A stretch of 64,000 nucleotides of DNA, from assembly GCA_018242585.1 (NCBI GenBank), contig JAFEBQ010000007.1, positions 62,001-126,000 on the forward strand, given 5' to 3'. A program made the position numbers and the translations under genes. The DNA comes from Planctomycetota bacterium. Its GTDB lineage: Bacteria > Planctomycetota > Planctomycetia > Pirellulales > PNKZ01. Every line of letters begins with the position of its first letter. The first letter of the stretch is position 1. Under the pieces are notes generated by a model. That model saw only the letters and a program-made list of their open reading frames with translations, ran no database searches and was not told the DNA's origin. Shown in pieces: positions 60,356 through 64,000 of the stretch.

Positions 60356-62494
60356 CTAGAGCGTCTCTTCCCAGACCGTGCGGTAACCGCCGACCTGTTC
60401 CACGTATTCTAACAGCCGGGCGTAAAATGGGTCATGCGACAAGGTCGCGCTGTCGCCCACGATCAGCAGCTTACGCCGGGCGCGTGTCATGGCCACGTTC
60501 ATCCGCCGCACGTCGGCCAGGAACCCGATCTCCCCCGCCGTGTTTGAACGGACTAGCGAGATGACGACCGCTTCTTTCTCGCGCCCCTGAAACCCGTCGA
60601 CGGTGTCGATCTCAAGGCCGGGCAGATCGAGCCGCTCGCGCAGCAACCGGACCTGGGCCGCGTAGGGAGAGATGACCGCAATGTCGGCGGCCGGCACGCC
60701 CGCGTTGACGATCGCCGTCACCTTGTGCGCCACCAACGCGGCCTCGCGTGGGTTGCAGCGACTTTCGCCGTCGGGTTCCAATTGCTCGTCGTAGTCGGCG
60801 CCGGCAGTGTCGATAAACTCGACGGGCAACGACGTTAGCGACTCGCTCGCCACGCCCGACAGATCGGTGAGCAGGTGTTCGCGCACCGAGGCGTCGGCGA
60901 CCAGTTCATCGTCGTAGAACTCGCGCGACGAGAATGCCATGATCGATTGATGCATGCGGTACTGCTCGACCAGTCGCCGCGTCACTTGGGTGCCATACCG
61001 CCCGACCAGCCGCTCGAACAGACTGACGCTCAGCCCGCCGTTTACGGCCTCGGGCGAGATGACCGTCGGCGGCAACTGGCAATGGTCGCCGGCCAGCACC
61101 ACGCGCCCGGCGCGCAAGATCGGCGGCCAGCAACCGGGCTCGGTGCTCTGACACGCTTCGTCGATCACCACCAGGTCAAAGTTCAATTGCCCGAGCACCT
61201 GGCTATCGAGCCCAGTGGTGGTGGCACAGACGACGCGCGCACGGCTGAGAATGTCTTCGGCCGCTTGCGACTCCAACCGCCGCGCGTCGGCCAGCCGGCT
61301 GCGAGCGTCCTGGCGCAACTCCTGTCGCGCGCCGGGCTCGGGCTTGGCCCGCGTGTAGCGACTGGCCTTGCGGAACAGGGCGAGGGCTTCTTTGACCAGC
61401 TTGCGAGCCAGTCGCACGTCGTGATGTTCGTCGACCAGGTAGTCGAGCGTGTGCTGCCGAAGCGTGTCGAGCACTCGGGCCGGATGACCAAGACGCACCG
61501 CCGATTCGCCGAGCGCGACGAGCCGTTCCATCATGTTATCGACAGCCAGATTGCTTGGTGCGCAGGCCAGCACCTTCTCGCCGCGGCGAACCGCCTGGCG
61601 AATCAACTCGATCACGGTCGTCGTCTTGCCGGTCCCCGGCGGCCCGTGGATCAGCGCCACGTCCTCGGCCGCCAGCGCGAAGCGGACGGCGTCTTGCTGG
61701 GCCGGATTCAAGGCCAGCTCCCATTCGATCGGCTGGTCAGCCGATTTCTTTTCGCGCGGTTCGCGCTCGCCCAAGAGGACACGCCGCAGTTCGGTAAGCC
61801 GATCCCCCTTGGCGCCGGCAGCCCGGGATAATGCTTGCTGCTGGCGGTCGCTGGCGATTTCATCGCTCGACAAATCGACCCGCCACGCCCCTTCGTCGGT
61901 GTCCTCGGGTTCGCGGTCGATCACCACTCGCAGCTCGCGATCGCCGCGCTCGACGACCACCCCGCGCGATTCGAACTCGCCTGCCTCGCCGGCGCGCGAA
62001 ACGATCACGGGCGCGCCGGAGTTCAACCGATGCCAGGGCAAGCCCAGCGTCCGGTTGCGCTTAACGAAGCTCAGAATGAACCTGCCGCCGAGACCGGTAT
62101 CGACGTCCGTCACGACCAGATCGACCAGGGCCGTGCCCGATCGCTCGGCCGCCGAGGGGGACAGCCGGCGACGCTGTTCGCCCGCGCGGCGCAGCTCCTC
62201 GCGGCTTTCCATTTGCAATAGGCGCGACAAACGCTGGAAGTGGTCGCCGGCGTCAACGGGCGCGGACTTCGATTCGGCGCGAACCCGAATGCGCCGATCG
62301 TTCAGCGATGCGCCATCGAGCGATTGAACCAAGCGCCCCGCCCAATCGTCGGGAATCTCGGCTGTGGCGCGATTGCCCTGCACGTCGAGACGGCCGACCT
62401 TGCCGCCGCTTAGCCCTGACTGGTCGCAGATCAGCTTCAGGAGCTCTCCCTTGCTGGTCCGCGGCGGCAATGAATCGAAATGCAAGATCGCCAT
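60356..62494 (-). CDS. IGHMBP2/Upf1-type SF1 helicase with N-terminal DbpA-like RNA-binding domain
   Basis: 712 residues from the ATG at 62494 (a TTG further up is possible). Residues about 1-75 match the DbpA RNA-binding (RRM-like) domain: ILHFDSLPPRTSKGELLKLI, LSGGKVGRLDVQGNRATAEIP, DRRIRVRAES. Then a superfamily 1B helicase: Walker A HGPPGTGKTTT, Ia ACAPSNLAVDNMMERL, Walker B VVIDEACQSTEPG, III LAGDHCQLPPTV, IV EQYRMHQSIM, V TVDGFQGREKEAVVISLVRSN, VI RRMNVAMTRARRKL. All helicase motifs are intact. A DbpA domain normally belongs to DEAD-box 23S rRNA helicases, so its presence on an SF1 enzyme points to a structured-RNA substrate. Confidence 0.9.
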   Translation of the reverse strand: MAILHFDSLPPRTSKGELLKLICDQSGLSGGKVGRLDVQGNRATAEIPDDWAGRLVQSLDGASLNDRRIRVRAESKSAPVDAGDHFQRLSRLLQMESREELRRAGEQRRRLSPSAAERSGTALVDLVVTDVDTGLGGRFILSFVKRNRTLGLPWHRLNSGAPVIVSRAGEAGEFESRGVVVERGDRELRVVIDREPEDTDEGAWRVDLSSDEIASDRQQQALSRAAGAKGDRLTELRRVLLGEREPREKKSADQPIEWELALNPAQQDAVRFALAAEDVALIHGPPGTGKTTTVIELIRQAVRRGEKVLACAPSNLAVDNMMERLVALGESAVRLGHPARVLDTLRQHTLDYLVDEHHDVRLARKLVKEALALFRKASRYTRAKPEPGARQELRQDARSRLADARRLESQAAEDILSRARVVCATTTGLDSQVLGQLNFDLVVIDEACQSTEPGCWPPILRAGRVVLAGDHCQLPPTVISPEAVNGGLSVSLFERLVGRYGTQVTRRLVEQYRMHQSIMAFSSREFYDDELVADASVREHLLTDLSGVASESLTSLPVEFIDTAGADYDEQLEPDGESRCNPREAALVAHKVTAIVNAGVPAADIAVISPYAAQVRLLRERLDLPGLEIDTVDGFQGREKEAVVISLVRSNTAGEIGFLADVRRMNVAMTRARRKLLIVGDSATLSHDPFYARLLEYVEQVGGYRTVWEETL

Positions 62495-62535
62495 GCGAGT
62501 GGGTTTGATTCCTTCAGCCAACCAAGCTTTATCCA

Positions 62536-62646
62536 AGGGTGGCCCAGCCGCTAGCCGGCTGGGTCGCGCAGCGACAAGAAGAACGGGCGACGTCGCACAT
62601 TCTTCTTGTTGCTACGCAACACGGCCGACGAGCGGCCGTGCCATCC
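62536..62646. repeat. Four-hairpin dispersed element, copy 2
   Basis: Order as in copy 1: end GGGTGGC; CCCAGCCG-CTAGC-CGGCTGGG (62543-62563); TCGCGCAGCGA (62564-62574, identical to copy 1); CAAGAAGAA ... TTCTTCTTG; GTTGC-TAC-GCAAC (62608-62620); CACGGCCG-5-CGGCCGTG (62620-62640). Arm sequences differ from copy 1 but pairing is kept. It lies between the helicase and TrhO-RluA genes. Confidence 0.75.
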
Positions 62647-62683
62647 GATTTCGATTACCTCAAATAGTAGACGCCACCAATAA

Positions 62684-62706
62684 GGTGCATGGAATGCACC
62701 CTACAA
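62684..62706. repeat. Hairpin unit GGTGC-x-GCACC followed by CTACAA, at a stop codon
   Basis: GGTGCAT-GGA-ATGCACC (62684-62700) and then CTACAAT. It has the same form as the right part of the 56491-56597 element. The TAG stop of the TrhO-RluA gene lies inside its CTACAA tail. Confidence 0.65.
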
Positions 62707-64000
62707 TGCGTCCGCCGCCCAGGCTGGCGCTTCAGCCGAGAACGTCGTACGCTCGCCCGAGATCGGATGGACGAACGTGATGCTCTTAGCGAACAGACAC
62801 AACGGCGGATCGTCCACGCCGCCGGTCTGGGTTTCGCCATGTTGCCGGTTGGCCAGGTACGACTGGTCGCCGACGATCGGCCAACCCAACTGCCACAGGT
62901 GAACGCGAATCTGGTTCGTGCGGCCAGTCAGCGGGCGCACCTCGAGCAACGTCGTGCCGTCGGCCAGGCGCTTTAACACCCGGAACTCGGTTCGCGCCGG
63001 CAGGCCCGCCGCTTCGTCAACCGCGCGCAGGCCGGTTTCGAGCGCCTCGGCGCTGATCGGCGCGTCGCAGGCGAATTGATCCTCGGGCGGGTGTCCTTGC
63101 ACCCGGGCCAGGTACGTCTTTTCAACTTCGCCGTATTCAAACTGCGGCTGGACCAGGCTGGCAAAGTGCCGCGTCCGCGTGAACACGACCAGGCCGCTGG
63201 TGTTGGCGTCGAGTCGATGTGCTGGGCGTGGCTTCTGTGGTTCGTAGACGGTTTGCAAGAACGATTGCAGCGTGTTCCGGTTGAACCGACCGCAAGGATG
63301 CAACGGCAGCGGGGCGGGCTTGTGAACGACGATCAGCGCTTCGTCCTCGTACACAATCTGAATGTCGATGCTGACGTCGGGCTCGATCGTCGCCGGCTGG
63401 ACGTGCAGGTAACGCTCGCCGGCGCGAACGATGTGGTCGGCCGCGATCGGCCGCTTGTCGTTGTCGCACAGTTGCCCGGCGGCGCAGATCGATTGCCATT
63501 GCTCGCGGGGCACGAAGCTGAACACTTCGCATAGCAGCTCGAGCAGCGGTCGGCCATCGCACGAGGCGGGCACCTTGATCGGCCGATAGTTGTCATAAGG
63601 CCGACTGCCGGGCAGGGGAGTGGTCGCGACCCGGAGCGCCTGCTGCCGAGCACGCAGGGTGCGCTCGCGCTGCTCGTCGCTCGTTTCGTGGCAGTAAGGG
63701 CACGACACCCCTTTGACGAACCGCGCGTCGCCTTGATCGGCGGTCGATAGCGGCGTCAGACAGACGTAGCACTGATCGCTCGACGTTTCTTTCAGGCCTG
63801 GGTCCAGTCCGACGCGCTGGTCAAAGACGAAACACTCACCGTCATAGTGCGCGCCGCCACACTCCTCGAAGTATTTCAGAATGCCGCCATCGAGTTGGAA
63901 GATTTGCTGGAAACCTTCGCGCTCGAGGAACGGGCCAGCCTTTTCGCAGCGAATGCCCCCGGTGCAAAACATCACCACCGGCTGCTGCTTGAGCTCGGCC
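62701..64000 (-). CDS. Rhodanese TrhO domain fused to RluA-type pseudouridine synthase (5' end outside the window)
   Basis: Partial; the frame is open to the window edge and the missing part is the N-terminal half of the rhodanese region. The rhodanese loop is CTGGIRCEKA with the active Cys, followed by the zinc-Cys pairs CYVCLTPL and CPYCHE typical of TrhO, which makes 5-hydroxyuridine at tRNA position 34. After a linker, an S4-like segment (ICAAGQLCDNDKRPIAADHIV) and an RluA domain follow: IVVHKPAPLPLHP, AHRLDANTSGLVVF with the catalytic Asp, ARVQGHPPEDQFACDAPI and RPLTGRTNQIRVHLWQLGWPI. A fusion of two tRNA/rRNA uridine modifiers in one chain; about 425 residues are visible. Confidence 0.9.
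   Translation of the reverse strand, partial: AELKQQPVVMFCTGGIRCEKAGPFLEREGFQQIFQLDGGILKYFEECGGAHYDGECFVFDQRVGLDPGLKETSSDQCYVCLTPLSTADQGDARFVKGVSCPYCHETSDEQRERTLRARQQALRVATTPLPGSRPYDNYRPIKVPASCDGRPLLELLCEVFSFVPREQWQSICAAGQLCDNDKRPIAADHIVRAGERYLHVQPATIEPDVSIDIQIVYEDEALIVVHKPAPLPLHPCGRFNRNTLQSFLQTVYEPQKPRPAHRLDANTSGLVVFTRTRHFASLVQPQFEYGEVEKTYLARVQGHPPEDQFACDAPISAEALETGLRAVDEAAGLPARTEFRVLKRLADGTTLLEVRPLTGRTNQIRVHLWQLGWPIVGDQSYLANRQHGETQTGGVDDPPLCLFAKSITFVHPISGERTTFSAEAPAWAADAL

Overview
The window looks like a 64-kb chromosomal piece of a GC-rich planctomycete, probably of the Pirellulales type. The evidence is the gene content: a DUF1501 protein next to a PSCyt1/DUF1549/DUF1553 protein, FormylGly-type sulfatases, an ECF sigma factor paired with a membrane Ser/Thr kinase, a FecR-like protein behind a second ECF factor, ThuA-like and golvesin-like secreted proteins, and many signal peptides. 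I saw no rRNA, tRNA, CRISPR array or intact transposon.

Layout. 0.2-7 kb: a secreted PDZ protein, then an ECF sigma / Ser-Thr kinase / secreted protein operon in which the last two share a DUF1349-like domain, and a phosphate-selective-type porin. 7.4-15.5 kb: a plus-strand block of secreted carbohydrate and ester hydrolases (two apiosidase-like proteins, a PIG-L deacetylase, an alpha/beta hydrolase, a serine hydrolase fused to a SUMF1 domain). It holds a broken gene and two copies of a 148-bp repeat. 15.6-24.3 kb: a respiration and stress block (type II NADH dehydrogenase, cytochrome b fused to a molybdopterin domain, HAD fused to an ATPase, DUF488, an SdhB-like protein without partners, a cupin, a RIC/YtfE di-iron protein) facing an Rrf2 regulator. 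24.8-26 kb: an orphan histidine kinase.

26-36 kb: a minus-strand catabolic locus with a GH5 hydrolase, a ceramidase-like protein, a small beta-propeller, an exported DapA/NAL-like protein, an LVIVD propeller, an unknown secreted protein and a BNR/sialidase-like protein. 36-44.4 kb: a tight operon of ECF sigma, FecR-like, PSCyt1-DUF1553, DUF1501 and a second ceramidase-like protein. 45-49.7 kb: a sulfatase and a YncE-phosphoesterase, convergent, separated by an inverted-repeat element.

50-54.2 kb is the most novel part: a three-gene translationally coupled cassette of a free-standing A-PCP didomain (by-eye leucine code), a cytochrome P450 and an unusual GNAT-fold protein. This suggests carrier-bound amino acid hydroxylation followed by acyl transfer. 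54-59 kb: ThuA-like, aldo/keto reductase, two small proteins and a second sulfatase. 59-64 kb: an RNA-centred cluster (DTW-domain protein, an IGHMBP2-type helicase with a DbpA-like RNA-binding domain, and a rhodanese TrhO fused to an RluA pseudouridine synthase, cut by the window edge). Two families of hairpin-rich dispersed repeats occupy the gaps between 55 and 63 kb.
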